Assembly (NCBI RefSeq): GCF_032854445.1
Contig: NC_088295.1
Location: 52,125,249-52,189,248 of the forward strand
Direction of reading: 5' to 3'
DNA length: 64,000 nt
Source of the DNA: Liolophura sinensis
Taxonomy: Eukaryota > Mollusca > Polyplacophora > Chitonida > Chitonidae
The notes under the pieces were generated by a model. It made no database searches. It saw only the letters and a list, made by a program, of their open reading frames with translations, and had not been told where the DNA came from. Of the stretch, positions 22,305-33,814 are shown piece by piece. Each line of letters opens with the position of its first letter. The stretch's first letter is position 1. A program made the translations under genes and the position numbers.

Positions 22305-23588
22305 ATTAATTGTTCATTTTGTGAGATAATCAGTGTAAAATGTTCAAGGAAATTTTGTAAACATCGCAGCTGTCAATTCTCTGCGATTCAATTCTTTTCA
22401 CCATTTGTGTGGCTCTGGTTATAACCAGCGTGAAATTGTAATAAAGACTGACGAAACGTGGACACAGGCCTATGCACTGTACATGTACCTCCAAGAACAA
22501 GTCACCCAGGCTGAGGTTCTACTTATACATGTGGTCTACTTGCGTAGATCCTCTAGTTTTTGGATTGTGAATTAAATTAATTTAGTCATGGACTGGTGAC
22601 AAATTTGAGACTTTATACCATAGTATGTTATTTAAACATATGTATGTTAAAACAATGTTTTTATGTTAAAAAGTATCACAGGAAAAAATAAATAAGGCTT
22701 GAATTACATTGAATTGAAATGGTGAAATGCCAATTTAAATTTTGTTTGGGTACACGTTACGGGTTTCAAGGTAAGGCAGGCGGTGGGGTCTCGCGTTCAC
22801 ACAGGCAGGGTGGGAACTGAGCTAGAATTCCGCCCTGTAGCCTTCAGGCGGTTGCAGGGCAAAGTCTGGCGGCTTCATACAGTGTGTGTCACAACAGTCT
22901 GTTTCAAACAAGCAAGTAACCTAACAATTTTTGTATTCCAGGAGTGAAAATTGGAACTTGTCTTTTTCGATTGTCTTCTTTGGGGAGAATATTTTAAAGA
23001 CGCAAAATTTATGTCATTTACCACGTAGAGGTACATACATGTACTGTCAGGATGAGCAGATCTTCTCATTTGATCATGTTAATCAAGATGCTCTGTCAAG
23101 TTCAAGAAACAACACCCGTGAAATAATTCAGGCAATTCAGTGATTGAAATGCAGGAAGATAAAGAAAACTGCCCAAGGCAATATATTAGTAAAGTGAATG
23201 TGCAGATATCAGCCTTTTGCTTAGATTTGGATGGAAAAAAGTGATGCTTGCTTCAGACATGTCTTCAGTAGCTGTGGATACAATAAAATCATCAGGACTT
23301 ATTGATTGTATTTCTAGTTGATAAAGCTTACATAGATATTTGTGGTATGCTTAATTCTGTTAAGAATACAGAATACATGTATACCCAGAGTGATCATACA
23401 TGTACATTCTTTTTTTTATGTTGATGTAGATATACATAAATGTGTCACATCAACAGATAGGACGGTGTGATTATGTGGAAAATAATAGATTCGTACATGT
23501 GTCTTTGTAGCTGCTTATGTACATATTGATCGACACGTGTTATTATATGCAAGTGTGTGTGAATGGGAAAGCATGTAATATATATGTT
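22305..23588. other. no confident gene; one weak exon-like frame
   Basis: Mostly AT-rich. From about 23020 to a TGA at 23143 on + an open frame reads M-Y-C-Q-D-E-Q-I-F-S-F and D-A-L-S-S-S-R-N-N-T-R. This has a protein-like texture after a possible acceptor ('ccacgtag'). It is too short to identify. Confidence 0.3.
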
Positions 23589-23597
23589 TTATTCATG

Positions 23598-23792
23598 TTG
23601 GGGCCTTCGTGGCCTAGTGGTATATAGCATGCTAGCGCCATAGAACTTTTACTTAGGAACCTCTCACCAATGCGATCGATTAAGGTCTGTTGAATTCAAG
23701 GGAAAGTCTGCAACCAACAGACACTCAAAATATTGGATCATGAAATATTTTCGAGTTAGTGATATAGAACACAAATAAAATAAATAAATAAA
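23598..23792 (+). mobile_element. divergent tRNA-derived SINE with 9-bp TSD
   Basis: Begins with a tRNA-like head, 'cttcgtggcctagtggtata' (A box) and 'gttgaattcaag' (B-box-like). It shares 'ctctcaccaatgcg' with SINE1 but lacks its CG-rich body, and it ends in (AAAT)n. The TSD 'ttattcatg' (23589-23597 and 23793-23801) shows that it is a complete, short retroposed unit of about 195 bp, either a SINE1 relative or a separate subfamily. Confidence 0.8.
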
Positions 23793-23885
23793 TTATTCAT
23801 GCCTGGCTTCTTTAGCTCGATGTAACTGACATGTATGTCATACTGTACATGTACACTAAGCGTCGACGTTGGTGTCCAACAACAT

Positions 23886-23975
23886 GAAATGTTAAAATAA
23901 GTGTTAAGGGTGATATCTCAAAAGTGCTGCATGCAGTGAGCTGGAGTTTTGCTCATGTGAAGTACAACGACATGT
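23886..23975. repeat. dispersed family E, copy 2
   Basis: Aligns with 21656-21747 ('gtgatatctcaaaagtgctgc', 'gtgagctggagttttg', 'gtacaacgacatg'). Confidence 0.7.
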
Positions 23976-23984
23976 ATAGCAAAG

Positions 23985-24114
23985 TACAGCAACCTGTGGA
24001 GGGTCGTGGTCGTGGTTCTGCCCGGTTTCCTCCCACTATAGTGCTGGCCGCTGTCGTATAAGTGAAATATTCTTGAGTTTGGCTTAAACATCAATCAAAT
24101 AAATAAATAAATAA
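23985..24114 (+). mobile_element. SINE1, strongly 5'-truncated
   Basis: Starts at 'agcaacctgtggagg' and runs through 'cctcccactatagtgctgg', 'aagtgaaatattcttgag' and an (AAAT)n tail. Confidence 0.85.
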
Positions 24115-25740
24115 TTTGTTCAAACAGATTAACGCATTGTAATTTTATTGGTCAGATATTTTGACCACGAGGAAAAGCGTTCATGTCGTTATGGTATCTC
24201 AAAATTAGGCAATGCGACTCAGCATTCAAATGCAGTGAAAAGGCATGTTTATTACTTCCTCCAGCAAGGATTCTTATTCCCACTGAGCAAAACTCATTGC
24301 GGTATTTGCCCTATTTCATGGCATTATTTTCAGCAATTGGATAATACTTACAAACGATGCTAATGTTTTATGAGCCCTGTGACACAAAGAATGTAAGAAT
24401 ATAAAAATCGAGTTTACCTAGGTTTTTATCATGATGCTGGATAGGAATTCCCTTTTGCGATTTTGTGGATGCCTCCAGCTCCCTGTTCAGATAATCTCAA
24501 TCTTAGCACATAAATTTTCAATATTTTCAAGTTAAAGGCTCCATACTTCTGTTTGTGTTTACTTTAATTGGTCGAAAAGGCCTTGGCAGCTCCTGGATGC
24601 TCGTCGCATTGGCTGGGATAATGCCCCTTCCCCCCCCCCCCCCCCTCCCCCCTCCCACTTTTCCTTTCCTTCCAGCGCCCCTGCTATTGAATGTTAGTTA
24701 CAAATTCACAGGTACATGTATGTCTACTGGCAGAAAGTGAATGGAGTGGATGAATATATGAAGAGGCTAGTTTTAAACTGGCCTGGCCAAGTGATGAGGG
24801 GCTTTGAGTGCAGGGCTAATACACATGATCGGGTTAAAGAGGCACCAGTCTTTGTACAACCCTAGCTCATTCCATCAGCTTATCCAAACATAGCCTATTG
24901 ATAGAGGAGGGAATTCTGGGTACAGATTTGAAGCAGGTAGGAGCCTTAACCAAATCACCTGCCCCCAGAGGAGCTCAGGGTATACCAGACATGAATATCT
25001 GTCTCAGTGTTTCAGCAGGACCAACTGTATAAGCACAGTGTAATGATATTTGTGGCAGTTTGATAACTGGTGTTTCCCAAATCTGTATTTGAGTGATGAT
25101 TTTCTGATTAATCAGTCTGAATTCACATGGGTTAACTTCTCAGAAATCAGATGTGTACACAATTCGTGTTAGACTGCTCAGCTTTAAGGCGGCCATGTTC
25201 ATGCAAGATGCCTGCAAGCGTTATTGTGTAAGTACTGATACATTGTATGGTTATGTATAGACTTTTAGTAACTGGAAATTGCTGATGAACACGAAATGTA
25301 CATGTATTTACAGCTTGAATTCCTCCTGTCCACACTTCCACATGTCATATTTCTGTCAAACTTGTTGTCAGTATTGCTAATTATGCCCTCTCTGTATGAG
25401 TGAATAACATTGAAAAGATCATTCTTTACCATCTCTTATTCTGAAAAGTTGCTACATGTAATTTCAAGCCTAGTATCCTGATAAAGAAAGTATGTAGATG
25501 TACTTAATGTTGAGAAAAGTTCATGTATATCATCACACCTATTGACTGTGTTTGTTATATTTTCCTGCCTCACTCCCACCATACCTTTTGCAGTACAGTT
25601 ACAGATATGAACTGCTTCATTGAAATTGTACAGGATGCACATCGTGAGAATACAAGGAAAAATACATGCATTTCTTAAAATTTTAATTTCAGTGGAGTAG
25701 ATTCTTTCACTTGGTAAAGTACGTAAATCTTTGAGCTCTT
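24115..25740. other. no gene seen
   Basis: AT-rich DNA interrupted by a poly-C tract. A 71-codon frame at 24148-24363 has no support. Confidence 0.45.
24624..24657. repeat. poly-C tract
   Basis: A run of 16 C followed by further C-rich words. Simple repeat, prone to length error. Confidence 0.9.
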
Positions 25741-25749
25741 ATTTGTGGA

Positions 25750-25926
25750 TCATGCTGGCTTCCTCTCCAGCCGTACATGGGAAGGTCTGTCGGCAACCTG
25801 CGGATGGTTGTGGGTTTGCCCCGGGCTCTTCTCGGTTTCCTCCCACTATAGTGCCAGCCGCCGTCGTATAAGTAAAATATTCTTGAGTACAGCATAAAAC
25901 ACCAATCAAATAAATAGATAAATCTC
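25750..25926 (+). mobile_element. SINE1 with 9-bp TSD
   Basis: Starts at 'tcatgctggcttcctctcc', just downstream of the tRNA-like head, and ends in AAAT repeats. The TSD is 'atttgtgga' (25741-25749 and 25927-25935). Confidence 0.88.
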
Positions 25927-25935
25927 ATTTGTGGA

Positions 25936-26429
25936 CTTGATATGCATACATGCACTATATTATTGTCAGTCTTAGGCCAGGTGATGTGATTTCTTTGGAC
26001 ATAGTGTACGTAATTTGCTCCCTGTAAACATGCAGGTTGGCAAGGACGCCAGTTGTATGCACAAGAATGTAAGAGAAGTTTGAACATATTTCTGTCCAGA
26101 AGTTTGACAGATAGGTAGAATTCTGAGGTGGTTTTCATTTGCATTTGCCCAGTTTTAGATACATGTGTATTAACTTAGTACTGATTAACCACTAAGGACA
26201 TCCTGGGTTTATTAAAGGCTATCCACCCCATTTTGAAAACTTCAGGTATCACTTGGCCCACCCACCAAAAATAAAAATGCTTTAAGCCCCACTCATGCGA
26301 ATTTAGATGTCAGAAAAACATGAAATGTATGGTTTTCGATGGGAATAGGTTAAAAAAGTGAATTTGGTTCTATTTTGATTGTGTTTGTAACTATTTTCTG
26401 TGATTGCTAGTAATTGGAGGCCGAACAAG
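25936..26429. other. no gene seen
   Basis: AT-rich spacer. A long minus frame ending here owes its length to the SINE. Confidence 0.5.
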
Positions 26430-26438
26430 TAATATTGC

Positions 26439-26652
26439 CCAGGAGCCTTTCACCAATGCGGTTGTTCTGAGTTTAAGTCCAGCTCATGCTGGCTTTGTCT
26501 CCGGCTGTGAGTGCAAAGGTCTGGTAGCAACCAGCGGATAGTTGTGGGTTTTCTGCCAATTTTCCTCCCACCATAATGCTGATCATCGTTGTATAAGTGA
26601 AATATTCTTGAGTACAAGCGTAAACACCAATCAAGTAAATAAATAAATAAAC
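26439..26652 (+). mobile_element. SINE1 with partial tRNA head
   Basis: Starts at 'ccaggagcctttcaccaatgcgg', keeps the B-box-like 'gagtttaagtccagc', body and tail. Flanks 'taatattgc' and 'taacattgc' are a probable TSD with one mismatch. Confidence 0.88.
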
Positions 26653-26943
26653 TAACATTGCAATACAAAGTTAATGGTGTCCAACACAACTGGTGTATAT
26701 AATAGCTACATTTACTTCAATCACACTAGGGACTGTTCCTTACTTGAACAGAAGTTTTCTGACACATGTTTGTGTGTAACTGTGTACATGTTGTTTAATG
26801 CTTAATTCATGTGGGGAAATATGTACGATGTCAGCTGATGTGAATCAACCTTTACATTTATCAAATGTACAGAATCTTGGGGCTTGTAAAGCATGGAGAG
26901 CATTAAGCATCTTGTGAGCATCTGTTTTGAAGGTGCTGTGAAT

Positions 26944-27323
26944 ATGAATATGCCCTGACTATGAATATGCCATGACTATGAGTATGCCATGACTATGAGT
27001 ATGCCATGACTATGAGTATGCCATGACTATGAATATGCCATGACTATGAGTATGCCATGACTATGAATATGCCATGACTATGAGTATGCCATGACTATGA
27101 ATATGCCATGACTATGAATATGCCATGACTATGAATATGCCATGACTATGAATATGCCATGACTATGAGTATGCCAGGACTATGAATATGCCATGACTAT
27201 GAGTATGCCATGACTATGAGTATGCCATGACTATGAATATGCCATGACTATGAATATGCCATGACTATGAGTATGCCATGACTATGAATATGCCATGACT
27301 ATGAATATGCAATGACTATGAAT
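26944..27323. repeat. 17-bp minisatellite, about 22 copies
   Basis: The unit is 'atgaatatgccatgact', with the single common variant 'atgagtatgccatgact'. The A/G variant is interspersed irregularly, so homogenisation is incomplete. The borders are sharp. Confidence 0.95.
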
Positions 27324-27716
27324 TGAACCATGAATTCCTTTGACACTCTGAATAGAAATCTCAAAAATATCAACAGTTTGTCAAAGTGCATTGCACCTAA
27401 TGAAGGCAAGTGGTTGCCTCCGTCCATAATTCTGACTGGCATTATATAGAGGTGAAATTTAAAATAAGGAGTCCTCCTGAAGTCCCCTTGAAGTCCCTCA
27501 GTGTCCATGGATTTCGCCCATGACTAATTTGCCGATTTTTCCTGATTCTGAGATCTTTTGATTTTAGAAAGGTGTTTTTAGGTTGACTTGGAACATGGGA
27601 TGATATTCAACTGGAAAACTGCAAGTTTCAGCACCAATGGTAATATTTTAAGACATTTAAGTGCCTCTATTTTTTAGGTCATTTAGAGTAAGCCCTTTAG
27701 AACCACCTACATCTAG
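27324..27716. other. no gene seen; possible promoter or 5' region
   Basis: This stretch immediately precedes a candidate first coding exon, but I see no CCAAT or TATA element that I would defend. Confidence 0.3.
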
Positions 27717-27830
27717 ATGACTTCCAATTGTGGAGGGCTAGAGAAGTCTCTTGACCAGTGTAAACCATCAGTGGAAAATCAAACTTGTCCCTCTGAAATG
27801 AAGCATGAAAGGGACTTCCTGAAAGTGCAG
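27717..27830 (+). CDS. candidate first coding exon (38 codons)
   Basis: An ATG immediately follows an in-frame TAG and opens 38 codons that end exactly at CAG|gtaaac (phase 0). The encoded N-terminus begins M-T-S-N-C-G-G-L-E-K and ends E-R-D-F-L-K-V-Q, with a charged, protein-like composition lacking low complexity. I do not recognise the protein. No following exon could be assigned with confidence. It may belong to the + strand gene that ends at 48.3 kb, since both are on the same strand and phase 0, but this is inference. Confidence 0.45.
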
Positions 27831-28514
27831 GTAAACAATCTGTATGCTAACATACAATGTAACTAGGTCATGAAGATGATGCCCGGCCTCTCTCTGGTTG
27901 ATGAACCTTCAAATTTTATTACTTGTACACACTAACTTACCACTATGGCTCACCTAGATGTTCTTCATCACAGTGTCATTATTGCAAAATTGGAGCCTGT
28001 TACCATTGTTTGCAAGCCCAGATTGTTTTTAACAGCCTGTTGTGATCTTCATGTAGGTAAATTTATTTATCACTTTAGGCCCAGTATTGAATGTTACAGT
28101 ACATGTAGATTGTACGTGTACATGCATGACTACACATTTAGCACGTTCACTGATCATGGTCAACCCCCTGGAAGAATTTTTAATATTATTTCATACTTGA
28201 TATTTTAGAACACTTCTGGGCTCATTTTATAATGTTTAAAGATGACAGCATAAGCTATGATATACATGTAAGTTGTTTCTGGCACTGAGATACAACTGTT
28301 TAATGATAGATCCAAATTGTCACATGTTCAACACGCTACAAGAAAACTCTTAGTTGGGGTACAGACTTTTTAAAATCTGTTACATGTTATCGTGTTATCA
28401 TCAAGGTTACATGTCTGTTACATTTTCATGACATCATTACTATTTTTAGCCTTACTGAAATGAAAACCAGTGTCTTGCAGTCAGTTTTAGCCATTATTTT
28501 CATCAGCTATGGCC
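27831..28514. other. no confident gene
   Basis: Would be intron of the preceding exon. An 87-codon frame at 27945-28208 has an internal donor-like GTAG|gtaaat but the wrong phase to follow the 27717 exon. Confidence 0.35.
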
Positions 28515-28692
28515 TGAATGAGTGTCAAACAAAGTTGTTGACCTCCTTGAGGAGACCGATATACTGATGACCTTGAGTGGAACCAGATTCTTGATGGTAA
28601 CACTTTGTCTAAAGTTGCATCAGATGACAGTGAATTTCATATTGATGACAGCAGTCAGTCCAGTGATGACAGAGATCCCAACTGTGTCATCT
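28515..28692 (+). pseudogene. acidic coding-like fragment with frameshift
   Basis: Two short frames overlap with a shift near 28555: first V-V-D-L-L-E-E-T-D, then D-D-L-E-W-N-Q-I-L-D-G leading into a Ser/Asp-rich stretch (D-D-S-S-Q-S-S-D-D) and a TGA at about 28692. Acidic N-terminal regions of this kind occur in piggyBac-type transposases, but no catalytic part is present, so the family is not assigned. Confidence 0.25.
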
Positions 28693-28822
28693 GATTCGGA
28701 ACATGTGGCATACATACTAGAGAGGGTGGAGTGAAAACAAAGGGTGGCTTGTTTGGTTCTGTTAGCCCTATTCTCATTTCCCCTAATGAGTTTTTCTGGC
28801 CACATGCTGTGGTACCTTAGTT

Positions 28823-28965
28823 TTTATTTATTTATGTATTTATTTATTTATTTATTTCATGTGGTTTGATTGGTGTTTTATGCCACCATCTCAATTTCTT
28901 TTAATCAAGAATATTTCACTTATATGTCGGCGGCCAGCGGAAACTGGGAAGAGATCGGGCAAAAT
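28823..28965 (-). mobile_element. decayed SINE1
   Basis: A (TTTA)n tract, 'tttgattggtgttttatgcc', then 'aagaatatttcacttatatg' and 'cggcggccagc' on the minus strand, with an internal insertion and loss of the body. Confidence 0.8.
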
Positions 28966-30599
28966 TTAATTTTGAGAAAAGATTGGAAAGTTAACACGTT
29001 TGAGTATCTGAGATCGTATCAGTGTGCTCATTTGTGACAACATAAACCTGAACTCATTTCAGATCTTTGACAGCTTACCCAGGGACGAAGGCCTGTACTG
29101 TTACTTATATGGTCATACAGGCTGTGTGTGCTGTATTACACGGTGACGGAGTATTGGCTGGAGTGCAGTTACTTGTAGCTTGGGTCACCTTAAACTACAT
29201 GTAATCTGTGATTTAAAGGGATTGAATTTCAAAGCTTTAAGTGTTAGCCTACAAGGGTATAATTGCTTTAGGTTTGACATCCAAGCTTCATGCAGTAAAA
29301 GTGCTGCTCTTCTGTATTTCGTCTTCAGTGTTGGTGATGATAAAGACATGTATTTAGGACATGTAATTAGGACTGTTCTTGCTCCGAATATTTTTTTCTC
29401 CGCAGACAACTTTTTTTTTTTGTGAGAAAACTCACATCTGTTAACTTTCTACACATGTTCATTACCAAATCCCTTGGGCTATACCTGCTACCAGCACCAT
29501 ATTGGAGCGGTATGGAAATCTAAAAAAAAAATTCTTCTCCATAATCGCTGATCGGATTGTATTGAATATTGATTGACATGCATGTACAGGACTACTGGGA
29601 ATGTCAGGATAGAAAATGTTATGCAAATCGGTTGAGAAATGTGGAAGCTGGCTATTGGTCATTGTAGTCAAGTGATGACCGGTGGATGAACTTTGAAAAA
29701 ACAAGATCGCAGTTAGATGTAGTTTGGCATGCTGAATACAACCATGGTTTTAGTTTTTTCCTACGATGTATAGTTTTTCTTTAAATTGCAATTATAGCTC
29801 ATTTCAGGGTCGTTTTTGAACGTCACGTGACCGGACACCGTCATAGCTATGAAGCTGAAAATTGGTCAGTAGATAGATCAACCATAGATCTTCATTTTTG
29901 ACTCCATTTTGACTTCATTTTGTAGGACCGCACAGCTACGACTGATAGTTTTGCCATTAAAATGCATTTAAAAACTTGTTACTTTTATTCATAGTCAGCT
30001 CGTAAAAATTGCAATGTCTCCAAAACCGGTAAAGTTAGAAAGAACAAACGTGGCATTTTCAATAGCCAACATATGTAGCAATTTTTGACGCTTTGTGCTG
30101 TTTGGCCAGTCACATGATTTAGCAGCCAATTTTTAAATTTTATTGATAAGCTTTAACCATCTTTTTCCGTAAATCGGCTGATGATCATTGGATGAAATTT
30201 TGCTTGCAAGTTTTAGGTGGATTGCCCTAACTACATGTATATTGTACAAAAACTTTTTATTTGGTATGCAAGTTGTGCTGTAACTGACCAATGAAATTGG
30301 CTTTAAAGTAGGTCAGGTCTAAAAACTGTCTGGTACTGCTTGAGGTCAGGATTACAAATCTGTAATCTGTACAAATCTGTAAGTATTATTTTTGTGCTTG
30401 GTATAGTTTTCAGGTTATGACCAAAAAAACATCAAATAATATAAAAACATTGGGGTTCAAGCCGGAATAGCTGGTCTGTGCGGTGTCACTTCGGGTTACC
30501 TTAATGGAATGCATGTATAGATACAAAACCATCTTAATCAGAAGGCCTACATTCTTGGTAGTCATTAACGCATTGTAAGTTCACTGTATATCATGTATG
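28966..30599. other. no gene seen
   Basis: AT-rich DNA. Short frames on both strands at 29180-29425 and 29462-29704 are unsupported. A word near 29820, 'cgtcacgtgacc', recalls family D, but no alignment follows. Confidence 0.45.
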
Positions 30600-31075
30600 T
30601 AAGATGTGTTAACCGGAGTAAATCGACCTTTGGGGCAATATTTGAAGGCGTGCATGTCCCCTCTTTTCTAACTCAACACAGCTCAACAATTTTCAGCGTA
30701 CATAGAGTACATGTATTGCGCTTTGCACACAATGATTTTCAGCTTTACAGCTGTAACAGTTTTCTGTGACGTGACCGCTAAATATGGTGGAAATGGTACT
30801 ACTTTTCGCAATTTGCGGCAAAAACTATACGTTGCATTGTGCCTAATGTCAATTTCCTGATGTCAGTCATCTTCGCCTTTCAACTGCTCGAGACATATCT
30901 GAGTCATACCACACAGCCAGGAGATGGTAAGCATTTCAATCCTTCTGTAAAAAGGGTCAAGTCGGGGAAAGTTTTCGACAGCCGTCTCCTCTACCATCCA
31001 CTCTATTATATACCACCAAGTCCACGAGGCAGGTCGCAATTTTCACTTCAAATTTTCAATTCGGGGCCTGATTAG
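30600..31075. repeat. dispersed family D, long copy
   Basis: About 475 bp that aligns with 2860-3370: 'gattttcagctttacagctg', 'gtgacgtgacc', 'taaatatggtgg', 'aatttgcggcaaaa', 'ccactctattatatacc', 'ggtcgcaattttcacttc'. A 78-codon frame inside it is discounted. Confidence 0.75.
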
Positions 31076-32276
31076 CATATAGTAAAGAAGACAAGAATTG
31101 CGCAAAACAAAGCTGCCTTTCAGAAGTACACGCACAACATTGGATAGTCATACCAGACCCCACTCCCGGTCATACCCAAAAGACTTAAAAATGGGTTTAA
31201 CAATATTCTTGGGGGACGTGGTAGTTGGCATGCTGTCTCTTTGTAACTTTTGTGAATATTAATGAACACACCCCCTTCACTTCGACCAATGAAAATTTGT
31301 ACTCATTTGCCCAAGGTATTTTTGCCTATTGATTATCTGTAACATTTCACACAGTTCAGAAAATCTGGCCATATTTTTGGACAGAGCATTTAGAAGTGAC
31401 AGATTCAAATGGTCTGCCGTAGAGAGAATATGAAACTGAGTTAGGATTGCGATGGTTATTAAAGGTGTTGTTGTGGTTATAACCTTTACTGTAAGTCTAC
31501 ACCAGCACATAGGAGAAATAGAATTTCATCTGTTTGCTTATTTGAGCTTATTTACATACATACGTCGTTATGCCTGAAATTGATCAATACAGAAGCAGGC
31601 GATGAAAATCATTTGTGAAGACTGCTTGAGAGCCTTGAAACTGCAGTTTGTTTTAGTGACATGTAGTATTTTCGTGCAAGCTTTTTACATGTTTAGATTA
31701 AGTGATAAGACTTAAAACAGTAAATATTGTCCATTTTCAGGACAGGCACAGCAGGAGAAAGGGTATCGTATCTTTGCAATTTGGCCTTCATGGCCATTTT
31801 TTTTTCCCTTCCGACTATCAACATCCGTTATTGGCTATGAGCAGCACATAAATTGAACCTATGACATTTGTGACCATGATTTTATTGAGAGAGCTTGAAC
31901 AACGCAGAAACAAAGTTTGCTAAATCCTGAATAAACAATTTTTCCACAGAACACTGGCTAAGTTGGAGTACTCTTTCACCAAGCAGACTGTTAGGTTTTC
32001 CCTGTCTTGGAAAACATACAGTGCACCAACATCCTGTGCAGTTTTCTTTCTATAAATGCAAAGATGTTCAGACATATTTTGACATTTCCTACATATATTG
32101 ATTGTAACTAGGCAGTGGTACCTATACCTCTACATGTATGTCCTAAACATGCCTGTGTAGCTACTTGTTCAATTTAAAGTTCAGATTTGTTCCAATCTAA
32201 AAACCCCTGTCCTTCATATTTAAGGTTTTCATACAGTTTGTATTCATATAATCATAGCTAATCAAAATATCATCAT
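31076..32276. other. no confident gene
   Basis: AT-rich. After a fair acceptor, 'aatttttccacag' (31951), two of the three + frames stay open for 34 and 52 codons. Because two frames are open, I do not call an exon. Confidence 0.35.
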
Positions 32277-32288
32277 ACTGTGTTTATG

Positions 32289-32459
32289 TTAATGCCTCTC
32301 CGGCCGTATGTGGGACGGTCTGGCAGCAACCTGTGGATGGTCGTGGGTTTCTCCCGGGCTCTTGTCGGGTTTCCACCCACCATAATGCTTTCCGTCGTCG
32401 AATAAGTGAGAAAGTAAATATTCATATTTAAAACACCCAATGAAAATAAATAAATAAAT
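32289..32459 (+). mobile_element. SINE1 with 12-bp TSD
   Basis: Starts 'ttaatgcctctccggccgtatg', body intact, tail (AAAT)n. The TSD is 'actgtgtttatg' (32277-32288) against 'actatgtttatg' (32460-32471), one mismatch. Confidence 0.88.
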
Positions 32460-32471
32460 ACTATGTTTATG

Positions 32472-32990
32472 AAAATTGTAAAAGTTATAATACCCATATA
32501 TTGTTTTCAGAATTCTATTAGGTGTGTGCTCAGGCTAGCTGTTAACACTGCAGATTTCATTTTCTCATGGGTAGTTGCTTAATTCAAGGGACGCAGAACT
32601 TTACCATTCTTGGGGAGTTCCAATCATTGTGCAGTTTGCAACATCCTTTGGACATTTTTCTGTTTGTTTCCCAGCAGGATGCATGCATGTATATATTTGA
32701 AATAAGAATCCAAAATGACCTAAGGTAGCAAATACTGCATACTGCGTGTCATTTAATACTCATTTGTTATTCTTCATACATGTAAATGTAGTCATATACT
32801 TGTTGTATACACTGGTTTTTTTTTCCAATAACAAAGGACAAGAATTCTTGTGAAAAATATTGTTGTGTCCATCAGCATGCTTGTTTTCTCACATTCTGTC
32901 AAACATGTGTTTATTATTTTTTTTTTTAATTTCCTGTTAGATATGTACATGTACAGGTACATTCTTGGAATCTTTTGGAATGTAAGAATA
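32472..32990. other. no gene seen
   Basis: AT-rich DNA with poly-T tracts. Confidence 0.5.
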
Positions 32991-33105
32991 AATAAATTAT
33001 GTAGCTCTACGTAATTTATTTATTTCTTAGATTGGGTTAAAATGCATGCCTAAGATTAGAGTGTCAGGCATACTGGAGGAGGAAAGCCTGTGCAGACCCT
33101 GATCA
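32991..33105. repeat. AT-rich palindrome and decayed SINE1
   Basis: 'aataaattatgtag' and 'ctacgtaatttatt' form a 14-bp near-perfect inverted repeat around 33003. To its right, 'tttatttatttcttagattgg' and 'ggaggaggaaagcctg' look like an old minus-strand SINE1. The palindrome may be two SINE tails meeting head to head. Confidence 0.5.
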
Positions 33106-33814
33106 GTGAATGCTAGTACCTCACAAAGATCTACTGATGTGTAACCACAACTTTCTAATTATCATAACGTCTTGCACATTCCTGAATTAATGGCATACCC
33201 TAATACATGTACTTCAACAGTATCAGTCATCTCTGCGACCAATGATTTAAGACATTCTGAAAGGTACAGTACATGTATAGATGATTAAATGACTGCAGAG
33301 TTTTATAAAAGCGTGTATCTTTAGTGACACAAACAAATCACAATTAGCATCTCGTTTCACCATAATTGTATTGCTAAATTCCACTGCAAAAAGTGCTTTA
33401 GACATATTATGGGTTGAGTAGGTTTAAGATTTACAGTGTGTCAAATATTTAGTAAGTTGTTATTACAGCCAAACCTGCATAATCTGTGTTTGCGGTTAAT
33501 ACACGTATTGCAGGTAATGCGATACCATGTGAGCTGCATGTATGTGATTTCAGGCAGAGAGTTTCTAATTTCAGGAAATTGGATCTATTCCATGAGAGAA
33601 ATGAGATTAGAAACTTGATCTGATTATAGGCTGGACTGTATAAGCGGTCTAGGAAAATGTGATAGACAATACTAACTGACTTTGACATCTAGGTTGACAT
33701 TTGTGTACCACTTGTAAACCACACCTGAAGGAGCACTCCACGGCAGTAATCTCAATGCCCATTTTTAGCTTGCGGGTACAAAGGGCCTATGGATAGAAGG
33801 TTGAACTTTTTCTT
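33106..33814. other. no gene seen
   Basis: AT-rich. Overlapping short frames on both strands at 33436-33688 are unsupported. Confidence 0.45.

Noticed and set aside
25707-26144. 145-codon minus frame
   Set aside because: The C-terminal half is SINE1 sequence and the rest has no support.
31951-32120. Terminal exon after 'aatttttccacag'
   Set aside because: Two frames are open with equally plausible composition and no polyadenylation signal follows, so no frame can be chosen.
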